Shown here in pieces: positions 7,099-14,843 of a DNA stretch of 44,326 nt. The notes beneath the pieces were generated by a model, which searched no databases, was not told the DNA's origin, and worked only from the letters and a program-made list of their open reading frames with translations. This stretch comes from Lachnospiraceae bacterium (GTDB lineage Bacteria > Bacillota > Clostridia > Lachnospirales > Lachnospiraceae): the NCBI GenBank assembly GCA_017619295.1, contig JAFZSQ010000065.1:1-44326 (forward strand), read 5' to 3'. A program made the position numbers and the translations under genes. Within the stretch, counting starts at the first letter, position 1, and each line of letters opens with the position of its first letter.

Positions 7099-8806
7099 TT
7101 TGTAATCCTCCCATTATTTCAAAGATTCGCATGTTTACCTCTCGCATGTGATCTTTATTTACTTTACATACCTTTCGATCATACGTGTAAAAACCATTGG
7201 TCTCATCTTCCACATCACTTACCTGTGTGTAAATGTTTCCGCAAAGCCCCTTTGAAATATAAGGCAAAACCTCATCCTCATAGAGCTTTATTATGGCGTC
7301 TGAAAGCACATCTTCATCCGTGAAGGTCTTATATCCGTAGTTGTCGTTTTTGTTGTAATAATGGCCGTCTATTCGCATGGAATAGCCACCCATTTCGCTG
7401 ACCACAATGGGCTTGTCGCTCTTTATGGGCTTAATGGGTTTAAAGTAGCAGTGGATGCTTTCCACATCGCTCTTATTCTGCTTAAACCAGCCGGAGGTGG
7501 AATCAACGATTCTTGTGTGGTCCCAGGAGCAGAACTTGTCGTACATGTAATCCGCGTCAAACTGGCCCCAGCCCTCGTTAAATATGGTGTAATAAAGAAT
7601 GCAGGGGTGATTGTAAAGATGGGCCACAATGGCCTTTGAATGCTCTTTAAAAATCTTCCTGGTCTCACTCTTTTTATGTCTGTTTTTGTCGCTTACACGC
7701 CCTTTGAAAACAGTAGGAATGGCTGTGTCCTTAATAAAGCTGTAAGGCGCATTGTTGACCATATCCTGGAAAACCACCATTCCAAGCCTGTCGCAGGCCT
7801 CATAAAAGCACTCAGGCTCCACCTTGATGTGCTTTCTTAGGGTATTAAAGCCAAGCTCTTTCATCTTAAGGATATCGCCTTCGTAGCCAGCCTCATTATT
7901 GGGCAGGAATATACCCTGGGGATAGTAGCCCTGATCCAGCACTCCATTGAAAAAATACGGTCTCCCATTTAAACAAATCCTTTTATAGCCGCCAACTTCC
8001 CTGATGTCGATAACGCGAAGGCCGAAGTAGGAAGAAACCATATCGGCACCGCTCTTTATCATTACGGAATAAAGATTAGGCTTTTCGGGACTCCAGACCT
8101 TGGGGTTTTCTATGTCGATAACAAACTCAGGAGAATCATATGTTTTTTCCAAAACAAGGTTACCGTCGGCAGGGTTCTCGGCATCGTAAACCTTGACCTC
8201 ATACTTTCCGGTGCCGCCCTGAATTTCCACCTTAACGTCCGTAAGGGAGGGGGTCAGCTTAAGGGACTTGATGTAATTTTCAGGCACGCTTTCAAGCCAG
8301 ACGCTGCCCCAGATTCCGGAAACGGGGGTGTACCACATGCCGCCGGGCTTTTTTGTCTGCTTGCCGTAGGGGTAATCGGTGGAGGTTTCGTCTTTCACCT
8401 TAACCTTCAGTTCATGAGTTCCGGCGCCAAACTTTGTGATGTCAAAGCCAAAGGGCAGATATCCGCCAAAATGTGTCCCCAACTCCTCGCCGTCCACATA
8501 AACCTTGGCTCTGCAGTCCACTGCTCCAAAGTGCAGGAAGATTCTGTCTCTGATAAAATCTTCGGGAATCTCAAACTTTCTTCTGTAGGTATAGCGGGTT
8601 GTGTCGTCGCCCTTAAAGCCCGAAAGCTCGGATTCTAAGGGGAAAGGCACCAGCACACCATCGTTCCATCTGCCGTTTAAGCAAATGAAAGAATCCCTCT
8701 TTAGCTGAGGCCTGGGATACGACGAGAAAGGAATGGCATCCACCTTCTCATACATGGTAAGTCTGTTGAACTCTCTTTTCTTTGTCTTGAAAAACATGCT
8801 GTTCAT
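7088..8806 (-). CDS. Glycoside hydrolase family 2 beta-glycosidase
   Basis: 572 residues from the ATG at 8806, chosen because TTTGGAGG lies four bases upstream; an in-frame ATG at 8827 has no such site. An N-terminal sugar-binding jelly roll ('FLHFGAVDCRAKVYVDGEELG') is followed by an Ig-like domain and the TIM barrel. Acid/base Glu is in 'FNEGWGQFD' (about residue 410) and the nucleophile Glu in 'VVSEMGGYS' (about 470). There is no signal peptide, so it is cytoplasmic. The size is nearer beta-glucuronidase-type than LacZ-type enzymes, but the substrate could be a galactoside, mannoside or glucuronide. It works with the downstream MFS carrier. Confidence 0.85.
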   Translation of the reverse strand: MNSMFFKTKKREFNRLTMYEKVDAIPFSSYPRPQLKRDSFICLNGRWNDGVLVPFPLESELSGFKGDDTTRYTYRRKFEIPEDFIRDRIFLHFGAVDCRAKVYVDGEELGTHFGGYLPFGFDITKFGAGTHELKVKVKDETSTDYPYGKQTKKPGGMWYTPVSGIWGSVWLESVPENYIKSLKLTPSLTDVKVEIQGGTGKYEVKVYDAENPADGNLVLEKTYDSPEFVIDIENPKVWSPEKPNLYSVMIKSGADMVSSYFGLRVIDIREVGGYKRICLNGRPYFFNGVLDQGYYPQGIFLPNNEAGYEGDILKMKELGFNTLRKHIKVEPECFYEACDRLGMVVFQDMVNNAPYSFIKDTAIPTVFKGRVSDKNRHKKSETRKIFKEHSKAIVAHLYNHPCILYYTIFNEGWGQFDADYMYDKFCSWDHTRIVDSTSGWFKQNKSDVESIHCYFKPIKPIKSDKPIVVSEMGGYSMRIDGHYYNKNDNYGYKTFTDEDVLSDAIIKLYEDEVLPYISKGLCGNIYTQVSDVEDETNGFYTYDRKVCKVNKDHMREVNMRIFEIMGGLQNGH

Positions 8807-8819
8807 AGAACCTCCAAAG

Positions 8820-9530
8820 TCAGGCATTTATATAGCAGTCGTAGCGGATAACCTTGCCCTGTACTGAGTGGGAAGGCTTACAGCCTGCCAAATAGGGCCC
8901 CTTGGCAGGGCGCTTAACCACAATTTTCTTAGGCTTGGCCCCTTTTGCCGCCGCAAATAAATCCTCCTCGTCGTCACAAGGGCTCTCAAGGAGCTGTAAA
9001 AGCTGGAATTTCTTCTTGATAAGACCCGACTTCTTCCTCTCGGGAAACATGGGGTCTAAGTATATAACATCAAAGCCCTTCTCAGGCTTCATCATTTCCT
9101 TGCTGTCTCCGGCAAAAACATCTAATCTCTCCGCATACTTCGAAAGATTAGAATCCTTCAAAGCTCTTGCATGGGCGTCTTTAAGAAGTGCTGAGATAAT
9201 TTCGTTTTTTTCACAACAGGTTACATCAAAGCCTGCTGCCGCAAGAATCAGGGAATCTTCCGCAAATCCCGCTGTGGCATCAAGGACTTTAAGTGTTCCC
9301 TCATGGCCCTTTATCCTTACCGCCTTAAGAAGAATTTCATGCTCAAGATTGCTCTGTTTAAGCCTTGGCAGGCTGTCTGTAAAGTCCGCCTTGAGGCTTA
9401 GTTCTTCCTTGCACAAAAAAAGACCGCAGTCTTCCTTCCAAAGGTACAGTTCGCCCTTTGGAATTTCTCCTCGGTCCCTTATATATGTAAGATTAAGTTT
9501 CTTTGCTAATTCATCGTCATTACAATACAT
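8820..9530 (-). CDS. rsmJ: Class I SAM methyltransferase, RsmJ-like (16S rRNA m2G1516)
   Basis: 236 residues from the ATG at 9530; a GTG at 9545 in the same frame is an alternative start. E. coli RsmJ makes N2-methylguanosine 1516 in 16S rRNA. The SAM-binding loop 'VLDATAGFAEDSLILAAAG', the acidic residue after strand 2 ('CCEKN'), the motif 'VIYLDPMFPERKKSGLIKK' and the C-terminal 'KKIVVKRP' are the family hallmarks. It overlaps the 3' end of the histidine phosphatase gene and is followed by the GH2 gene, whose start lies 13 bases downstream. This looks like genomic packing rather than shared function. Confidence 0.82.
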   Translation of the reverse strand: MYCNDDELAKKLNLTYIRDRGEIPKGELYLWKEDCGLFLCKEELSLKADFTDSLPRLKQSNLEHEILLKAVRIKGHEGTLKVLDATAGFAEDSLILAAAGFDVTCCEKNEIISALLKDAHARALKDSNLSKYAERLDVFAGDSKEMMKPEKGFDVIYLDPMFPERKKSGLIKKKFQLLQLLESPCDDEEDLFAAAKGAKPKKIVVKRPAKGPYLAGCKPSHSVQGKVIRYDCYINA

Positions 9531-10059
9531 ATTTTCTGACTTCACAATTCTTGGGCCTCGGTCTCCACCTTATTCCCTTGAATCGATTCTCCAAAACTCC
9601 GCAAAGTGCTCGGATTATTCCACCATGGCAGACAATCAAAACGTTCTCGTAATCCTTCTTCTTCAAATCCTCAATAAAGGATCTGGATCTTGCCACCATG
9701 GATTTCACGCTCTCCACAGTTTTCGGTGCAGGAAAGATTTCAGGGAGAGCCCAGTAAAGCGTCATGGCCGCTCCCAGCTTCCTGTAGGGCTTCAACTCAT
9801 ATTTTCCGAAGTCCACCTCAATGATTCTCTCATCGATAATCAAATCTTCTTCGGGAACATTTCCCACAATGGAAGCAGTCTGTCTTGCCCTTATAAGAGG
9901 GCTTGCGTAGACAGCGTCAAACTTTAAATCCTTCAGAGTTTCCCTGGTTTCATGGGCCTGTCTGATGCCAACCTCCGACAAGGGTTCATCGGTTAATCCC
10001 TGCATCAGTTCAACCTTGTTATACCTGGTTTCTCCATGTCTTGTAATGTAAACATTCAT
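9520..10059 (-). CDS. Histidine phosphatase (phosphoglycerate-mutase-like) family protein
   Basis: 179 residues. The catalytic 'YITRHGETRYNK' motif is at residues 4-15, followed by 'YASPLIRARQTA' and the second His in 'VLIVCHGGIIRAL'. The family includes alpha-ribazole phosphatases, fructose bisphosphatases and broad-range phosphatases, and sequence alone does not choose between them. Starts nine bases after the spermidine-synthase-like gene. Its stop overlaps the methyltransferase start. Confidence 0.8.
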   Translation of the reverse strand: MNVYITRHGETRYNKVELMQGLTDEPLSEVGIRQAHETRETLKDLKFDAVYASPLIRARQTASIVGNVPEEDLIIDERIIEVDFGKYELKPYRKLGAAMTLYWALPEIFPAPKTVESVKSMVARSRSFIEDLKKKDYENVLIVCHGGIIRALCGVLENRFKGIRWRPRPKNCEVRKYVL

Positions 10060-10068
10060 ATATTAATT

Positions 10069-11685
10069 TTACAACAGGTCAAGTAATGCCTGCAATCCTC
10101 CACGTCTATAAATCTCTTTGTAGTAGGCAACCTCTTCCTTGATTATCTCATCGATAACTCTCATGCCAAGAAGCTCCACAGGAGCCTTATCATCCGTCAT
10201 GAGATAGTCCCCTGCTTCATACTTTTCAAGGTTAATGTAAACATGCTCCATCATGGATGTGAGCTCGGGGTCGTTTTGGGTGTAACCATCAAACAGGTTT
10301 AAGCCAAACTTCTCAAGCACCAATGGGTTATTTGAAGCAAAGAGCTCTCTGTTGGTGGAGCCCCAGACATCAACCGTGTATACCTCATAGAAAACCTGGG
10401 AAATGGTGTCTGAAAGGTACTGGTTAATATTGCCTTCCTTGCCGCCTCTCATGTTCATGTTAACAACCATGACACCGTCGTCCTTTAAGTGGTCTTTCAC
10501 CAGGGTAAAGAACTCAATTGAGGACATCTGGAAGGGAATGGTTATATCCTGATAGGCGTCAACCATGATAACGTCATATTTCTCATCAATTGCATTAAGA
10601 TACGCACGACCGTCGTAGGTTGTGACTTTCACATCATTGGGGAGTTCGAAGTATTTTACCGCAAGATCTGTAATCTTCTGGTCAATCTCCACGCCCTCGA
10701 TATCGCAGTTGTCAAAATACCTCTTACACTGGGTGGCAAAGGTGCCGGTGCCGTTTCCGAGAATCAGAATGTCCATGTCATCCTTCTCGTTGACGCCGCT
10801 CATAAAGGGCGCTGCCATGGCATAATCGTAATACATGCCTGTCATTCCCTTATCCTTAAGGTACACGGACTGGACGCCGAAAAGCACGTTGGTGGAAAGC
10901 ACCACCTCTTTGTCATTCTCATAAACCTGCAAGTAGTTATAAATTGACTCTCCCTCGAAAGTCAGATCCGTCTGCCAGAAAGCAAAGCTGTTGTTATGGC
11001 CAAGAATGCAGCAGACGATGAAAAGCACTATGCTAACAGGTACTTTCTTGGCCTTTAGAAAATTTATCTTTGAACTTACGAAATAGATAATGCAAAGGGT
11101 TAACAGGATTCCTGCGAAAATAAGGAAGGTCACGCTGGTTCCCACCGCCGGAATACTGATGAAGGTGGGTACGAAGGTTCCGATGATACTTCCTATTGTG
11201 TTAAAAGCGTTAAGTTTCCCAACTACACTTCCAGAGTCATCCAGACTGTCAACCGAAAATTTAACCAGGGAAGGGGTAACTGTTCCAAGCAAAAATAAGG
11301 GGAATACAAAGATTACCATGCAGGCAACGAATCCCGCGATAATAAGGAAATTGGAGTTAACTGCAAGAATTAAAAGTCCTGAAATTCCTATAATTATATA
11401 TTTGCCCACCACAGGAATGGCTGCAATCCATATGGCCGCAATAAGGATTCGACCGTAAAGTTTGTCGGGATTGGGATCCTTGTCTGCTTTTTTACCGCCA
11501 TATAAATTACCCAGGGCCATTGCAATCATGATGGTTCCTATGATGATGGTCCACACAATCTGGGATGAACTAAAATAAGGAGCAAGTAAGCGACTTGCCC
11601 CTAATTCTACTGCCATAACCGACATGCCTGCGAAGAATTCCGTCAGGTAAAGGTACAGCTTGTTTTTCAAAATTTTTCTTTCCAT
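10069..11685 (-). CDS. Membrane-anchored spermidine-synthase-like protein
   Basis: 538 residues. About seven hydrophobic helices fill residues 1-235, including 'GASRLLAPYFSSSQIVWT' and the MFS-like 'FPLFLLGTVTPSLVKFS'. A spermidine-synthase fold follows: 'ILILGNGTGTFATQCKRYF' (SAM/dcSAM loop), 'EGVEID', 'TYDGRAYL' and 'YDVIMVDAYQ'. Proteins of this fused type are usually annotated as polyamine aminopropyltransferase, but many lack proof of that activity. No speD or speA is nearby. It may methylate or transfer an aminopropyl group to a membrane-associated substrate. The fold is confident, the reaction is not. Confidence 0.75.
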   Translation of the reverse strand: MERKILKNKLYLYLTEFFAGMSVMAVELGASRLLAPYFSSSQIVWTIIIGTIMIAMALGNLYGGKKADKDPNPDKLYGRILIAAIWIAAIPVVGKYIIIGISGLLILAVNSNFLIIAGFVACMVIFVFPLFLLGTVTPSLVKFSVDSLDDSGSVVGKLNAFNTIGSIIGTFVPTFISIPAVGTSVTFLIFAGILLTLCIIYFVSSKINFLKAKKVPVSIVLFIVCCILGHNNSFAFWQTDLTFEGESIYNYLQVYENDKEVVLSTNVLFGVQSVYLKDKGMTGMYYDYAMAAPFMSGVNEKDDMDILILGNGTGTFATQCKRYFDNCDIEGVEIDQKITDLAVKYFELPNDVKVTTYDGRAYLNAIDEKYDVIMVDAYQDITIPFQMSSIEFFTLVKDHLKDDGVMVVNMNMRGGKEGNINQYLSDTISQVFYEVYTVDVWGSTNRELFASNNPLVLEKFGLNLFDGYTQNDPELTSMMEHVYINLEKYEAGDYLMTDDKAPVELLGMRVIDEIIKEEVAYYKEIYRRGGLQALLDLL

Positions 11686-11722
11686 AATGGGTGCCTCTTA
11701 TTCAGTATAACTTCATACAAGA

Positions 11723-12310
11723 TTATACAGAATATCCATTGCCGGCGCAATTCTTAACTTCCAGATAAAGCAGTCCCGCCATAATAGCCTGAGCAATCAT
11801 CATGAAGCCTGCCACATAGATGCTTCCAAGCTTGACTCCGATAACCAGCGCCGCACCTGCTTCAACAAGTGAAAAAGTGAAGTACGTTCTTGAGTCATAA
11901 AGCCATGCAAAGGGGAAAAGATGTGCCGCAAAAACTATAGCGTAGATCATTACCATTTTTTCCGGTGCCTCGGCGTAGGCCCACATAACAATCAGTATGT
12001 AGATCATCTGGGTCAGAGTGAGCTTGAAGCCCAGATTTGAAAGAGGATTGCCTGATTTATCTCTTATTTTGGTTCCAAGCATCCTCGAAAACATAATTGC
12101 CAAAGGCATAAGAAGGCATGAGCAGCAAAATGTGCTGAAGTTCTTTTCGGTGAGACCCGGCACAAGGTACTGTACCGCAAGGATTGCTCCCCAGACGATA
12201 ATCGATGCCATCATAAAGGGCAGGCCTTTTTTCTGGGTAATTATGTTTGCTCTCTTTAATTCGTAGAAATCTCTTGTATTTGTGCTATTTACACTCTCCT
12301 GTGCTGTCAT
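11723..12310 (-). CDS. Six-helix membrane protein, DUF7010-like
   Basis: 195 residues. A soluble N-terminus ('DFYELKRANIITQKKGLPFM') leads into about six hydrophobic segments; no catalytic motif is seen. The 'KKGLPF...GAI' opening resembles the DUF7010 family, which is my best match from memory and not certain. AGGAGG lies seven bases before the start, and the ORF overlaps the DUF3021 gene by 26 bases. Membership of a LytTR-headed operon suggests an envelope or stress role, which is inference. Confidence 0.6.
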   Translation of the reverse strand: MTAQESVNSTNTRDFYELKRANIITQKKGLPFMMASIIVWGAILAVQYLVPGLTEKNFSTFCCSCLLMPLAIMFSRMLGTKIRDKSGNPLSNLGFKLTLTQMIYILIVMWAYAEAPEKMVMIYAIVFAAHLFPFAWLYDSRTYFTFSLVEAGAALVIGVKLGSIYVAGFMMIAQAIMAGLLYLEVKNCAGNGYSV

Positions 12311-12755
12311 TTTTCCGTTCCTCCTGATATTTCATCAATTGGAAGGTATACTCTTCACCCTTTTTCATAAAAATGGTTTTGTCGATAATAATGCAGGCAC
12401 TGTAGAGCAGAAGTACAATTCCTGCGAATATAAGCCAGGTGCTTAAGCTTCCTTTTCCCTCAAAGAATCCTCCCAGGTAAAAACCAAAGATCTCCGCGGG
12501 AATAAAGACTATCAGAGCAAAGTTCAGTCTGAAAATAAAGGACTTGTCCCTTATAAAAACATCGGAGAAGAATACTATAAAGCATATCACCGCCACAAAG
12601 CTTATAAAGAAGGCGCTTAAAAGTGTGGTTAACTTGATTGCCAATGCTCCTGTAAGCAAGCCGCTTAGCATTATAAGAATCACCAGCCAGGTGAAGCATA
12701 AAGCCACGCCGTTTCTAAGGAGAATAAACGCTTTTTTCAAATCTGCTTTTCTCAT
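12285..12755 (-). CDS. DUF3021 family membrane protein
   Basis: 156 residues with four hydrophobic helices and a charged C-terminal tail ('MKYQEERKNDSTGECK'). The four-helix layout and the 4-base overlap with the preceding LytTR gene match the common LytTR-DUF3021 pair of Firmicutes. In that pair the membrane protein is thought to modulate the DNA-binding partner. It is translationally coupled to both neighbours. No enzymatic motif is visible. Confidence 0.75.
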   Translation of the reverse strand: MRKADLKKAFILLRNGVALCFTWLVILIMLSGLLTGALAIKLTTLLSAFFISFVAVICFIVFFSDVFIRDKSFIFRLNFALIVFIPAEIFGFYLGGFFEGKGSLSTWLIFAGIVLLLYSACIIIDKTIFMKKGEEYTFQLMKYQEERKNDSTGECK

Positions 12756-13201
12756 GCCTTGTCACCTCCGCCAATTAATTCCTTAAAGGCTTTCACGTAG
12801 CGCCTTGATATGGTGATTACTTCTCCTGTCTCCAGTGTCGCCAGAATGTTTCTTGTGATTTCGGGCTTTAAAGCCTTTATTGCATTCACATTCACAATTA
12901 CTGACTTGGAACATCTGAAGAAGTCTTTATTATTAAGGGAATCTTCCAGCTCATAAAGCTTTAAGTCGGCCTCGAGAACGATTTCTTTTGTGTACATGAA
13001 AGTCCTGTTGTCCACAGATTCGAAGTAAAGCACATCTCTGGCGTTAACATACATTGTTTCGCCGTCGTTCTTTCCCTTAAGCCTCGAATCAAACTCCATG
13101 ATATAGTGCTCAAGCCTTTTTACCTCAGGGCTTGCCTCCACACAGGAAATTTCCACCGTAGTCTCGGTCACTGCATTATTCTCGGTAATGTATACCTTCA
13201 T
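12752..13201 (-). CDS. LytTR-family DNA-binding regulator without a receiver domain
   Basis: 149 residues. An N-terminal ~45-residue segment lacks a phosphorylatable receiver. The LytTR domain follows (residues about 47-145): 'VNARDVLYFESVDNRTFMYT', 'DFFRCSKSVIVNVNAIKAL' and 'EVITISRRYVKAFKELI'. Such proteins bind pairs of direct or inverted repeats. It heads the minus-strand operon with the DUF3021 gene. Two ACATGTTT-type elements in its own promoter region are candidate autoregulatory sites. Confidence 0.85.
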   Translation of the reverse strand: MKVYITENNAVTETTVEISCVEASPEVKRLEHYIMEFDSRLKGKNDGETMYVNARDVLYFESVDNRTFMYTKEIVLEADLKLYELEDSLNNKDFFRCSKSVIVNVNAIKALKPEITRNILATLETGEVITISRRYVKAFKELIGGGDKA

Positions 13202-13223
13202 ATGTTGTTGTCCTCGTCGTTTT

Positions 13224-13235
13224 CAAACATGTTTG
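13224..13235. promoter_or_regulatory. Candidate operator downstream of the LytTR promoter
   Basis: CAAACATGTTTG is a perfect 12-bp palindrome between the predicted transcription start and the LytTR start codon. A partial copy (ACACATGTTT, centred near 13260) lies 31 bp away, about three helical turns, inside the promoter spacer. Confidence 0.4.
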
Positions 13236-13249
13236 TCTTGACACTTTTT

Positions 13250-13277
13250 ATTTTACACATGTTTCCGAGGATGGCAA
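13250..13277 (-). promoter_or_regulatory. Predicted promoter of the LytTR operon
   Basis: Minus strand: TTGCCA (13272-13277), 16-bp spacer, TAAAAT (13250-13255). It lies about 50 bases upstream of the LytTR start. The rest of the 13202-13458 gap holds only this promoter, the candidate operator and the divergent toxin-antitoxin promoter. Confidence 0.5.
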
Positions 13278-13358
13278 TGGGTGTAATGGTAAGCGGTACA
13301 AAAGAGATGTGTAAGCGGCCAGAATCTTTCTCTTTAAGTAGTTTTTACGGCTTTAATA

Positions 13359-13367
13359 TGCTACAAT
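13359..13367 (+). promoter_or_regulatory. Predicted extended -10 promoter of the toxin-antitoxin pair
   Basis: TGC followed by TACAAT (13362-13367) is an extended -10; the matching -35 (T-rich, near 13339-13344) is weak. It lies about 90-110 bases before the antitoxin start. Confidence 0.4.
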
Positions 13368-13458
13368 TTCATTACACAAAGGTTTTTCAGACATTGATAT
13401 GGGGTGTATTCGATTTTCTTTCTCAGAGAGCAATTTCAAAGAAAGGAGAATACAGTCA

Positions 13459-13638
13459 ATGCAAGGAGCGAGTGTTATGAGTTTATCTCAGAATTATTGT
13501 GGAGATTATCCCTTCAAACCGCTGACAGCGGAAGATATTTATTCAGAACTGGCTGAATCCAGAGATTGTTATGCCAAGGGCGAGTACGAGGATTTCGAAG
13601 ATGCATTAGACGAGATCAGTACGAGGTATGGCTTATAA
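13459..13638 (+). CDS. Putative antitoxin of a RelB/ParD-type pair
   Basis: 59 residues from the ATG at 13459. A second in-frame ATG at 13477 gives 53 residues, and each start has its own AAGGAG-type ribosome site (ten and eight bases upstream). The C-terminal half is strongly acidic ('YAKGEYEDFEDALDEISTRYGL'), as expected for the toxin-wrapping tail of a small type II antitoxin. No DNA-binding motif is clear. It overlaps the toxin start by 11 bases. The call rests mostly on context. Confidence 0.7.
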   Translation: MQGASVMSLSQNYCGDYPFKPLTAEDIYSELAESRDCYAKGEYEDFEDALDEISTRYGL

Positions 13639-13960
13639 AATTGTTATCACTCCACCTGCCAAGCGCAGGTTAGATATGTATGTTGGTTATACCGCAAGAC
13701 GTCTAAAGAATCTTCCTGCAGCCAGAAGCATAATCAAGGATGCGCGTCTGACCTGCAAAAAGCTATCTGAAACAGCTGACGCTGTTAAGCTGTGTGACAA
13801 TCCGGTTTTAGCTGAACATGGTTATAGGAAGTTTCATTTCCTAAGACACGATTTTGTCATTCTGTTCAGAATAGACGAAAACACGGTCATCATCGATGGA
13901 ATGTTTCATGAGTTGCAAGATTACGAAGCAACATTTGTAAATGAATTGAATCTGTTGTAG
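13628..13960 (+). CDS. ParE/RelE-superfamily toxin
   Basis: 110 residues. The pattern 'YKIVITPPAKRRLDMYVGYTARRL' at the start and 'FHFLRHDFVILFRIDENTVIIDGMFHELQDYE' at the end match the ParE/RelE toxin fold. RelE-type members cleave mRNA at the ribosome and ParE-type members poison gyrase; sequence does not decide which. The basic N-terminal helix complements the acidic antitoxin. The start lies inside the antitoxin stop region, so translation is coupled. A bidirectional terminator follows. Confidence 0.82.
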   Translation: MAYKIVITPPAKRRLDMYVGYTARRLKNLPAARSIIKDARLTCKKLSETADAVKLCDNPVLAEHGYRKFHFLRHDFVILFRIDENTVIIDGMFHELQDYEATFVNELNLL

Positions 13961-13962
13961 AA

Positions 13963-13990
13963 AAAGAGCGTCTCATATGAGACGCTCTTT
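13963..13990. terminator. Bidirectional terminator between toxin and XRE genes
   Basis: A perfect 28-bp palindrome, AAAGAGCGTCTCAT and its complement. The plus strand continues into GTAATTATTTT and the minus strand into TTC, so it can end both convergent transcripts. Confidence 0.85.
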
Positions 13991-13994
13991 GTAA

Positions 13995-14675
13995 TTATTT
14001 TATATATACCCTCTCCCACTCAGTTCCGGGATTCTCCCAGACAGCTGTATAGAAAATCGTATCATACTCGAGCTGGTTAGGGTTTTCGGAGTTGTAAGAA
14101 ACTCGATGACAAAATCTTGGTACACGATTAAACTTGGTAACTGCCAAATAATCCGTCAATGAAAATGTGGCAAAAAGAAGAAGCGCACATCCTGCTACAG
14201 CCGCCAGGCGCACCAATATTCTGTTCGTCTTATCCCTTAGTGCACAGAAAACTCCTATGAGAAGAAATATGCTTCCAAGGAATGAATATATGCTTCCCCA
14301 GCTGCTATCATTAGGGAAAATAGCCAATGCCGAAAGAATCACAAACAGGCCAAATATAATAAGCAGGCCGCTTATCATCTTCCGTTTTCCCTTCTTGACT
14401 TCATTCTTACTGTACTCTGCCATCTTAACGGCAGTGTCTCTTGTTTCATCATTCATATTCTCGCTTTTCCTTTCTCCATTTATTATTTCAGGAATACTTA
14501 CGCCATAGAAATCAGCTATTTCAACAAGCATACCAATGTCCGGCATGTTGCAGCCTGTCTCCCATCTGGAAATTGTCTTGTTTGAAACGCTAAGTTTCTC
14601 CGCCAGGCTTTCCTGAGTCAATTCTTTTTCAGTTCTTAGTTCTTTTAAGAATCTGCCAATCTTAACCTGATCCAT
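13995..14675 (-). CDS. XRE-family regulator with C-terminal membrane domain
   Basis: 226 residues from the ATG at 14675, picked because AAAGGAGG lies six bases upstream. Residues 5-60 are a classic XRE helix-turn-helix ('LRTEKELTQESLAEKLSVSNKTISRWETG'). After a charged linker come about three hydrophobic helices (residues 100-185) and a ~40-residue extracytoplasmic or cytoplasmic tail with 'YDTIFYTAVWENPGTEWERVYIK'. Membrane-tethered XRE proteins of this form are common in clostridia, and their signals are mostly unknown. The gene is alone on its transcript. Confidence 0.8.
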   Translation of the reverse strand: MDQVKIGRFLKELRTEKELTQESLAEKLSVSNKTISRWETGCNMPDIGMLVEIADFYGVSIPEIINGERKSENMNDETRDTAVKMAEYSKNEVKKGKRKMISGLLIIFGLFVILSALAIFPNDSSWGSIYSFLGSIFLLIGVFCALRDKTNRILVRLAAVAGCALLLFATFSLTDYLAVTKFNRVPRFCHRVSYNSENPNQLEYDTIFYTAVWENPGTEWERVYIK

Positions 14676-14754
14676 ATTGGCCCTCCTTTCACTGAAATAA
14701 TAAAAAAGCATGGAGATTTCTTACAGGACATAAAGCGAGAATGTCTGTATTTCC

Positions 14755-14783
14755 ATTATAAATCACTTTCCATTACTCGGGAA
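14755..14783 (-). promoter_or_regulatory. Possible promoter of the XRE gene
   Basis: Minus strand: perfect -10 TATAAT (14755-14760) with a poor -35 (TTCCCG, 14778-14783) at 17 bp. It is about 80 bases before the chosen start. Confidence 0.4.
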
Positions 14784-14793
14784 GGCAACAAAA

Positions 14794-14820
14794 AAGAGCC
14801 GGGGCGCTGCCCCGGCTCTT
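14794..14820 (-). terminator. Terminator of the chemoreceptor gene
   Basis: Minus strand: 12-bp GC-rich stem (AAGAGCCGGGGC/GCCCCGGCTCTT) with a 3-nt loop, followed by a T6 run. It lies 24 bases after the stop codon. Confidence 0.9.
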
Positions 14821-14843
14821 AAAAGCCCTAAGCTATGTAAATC

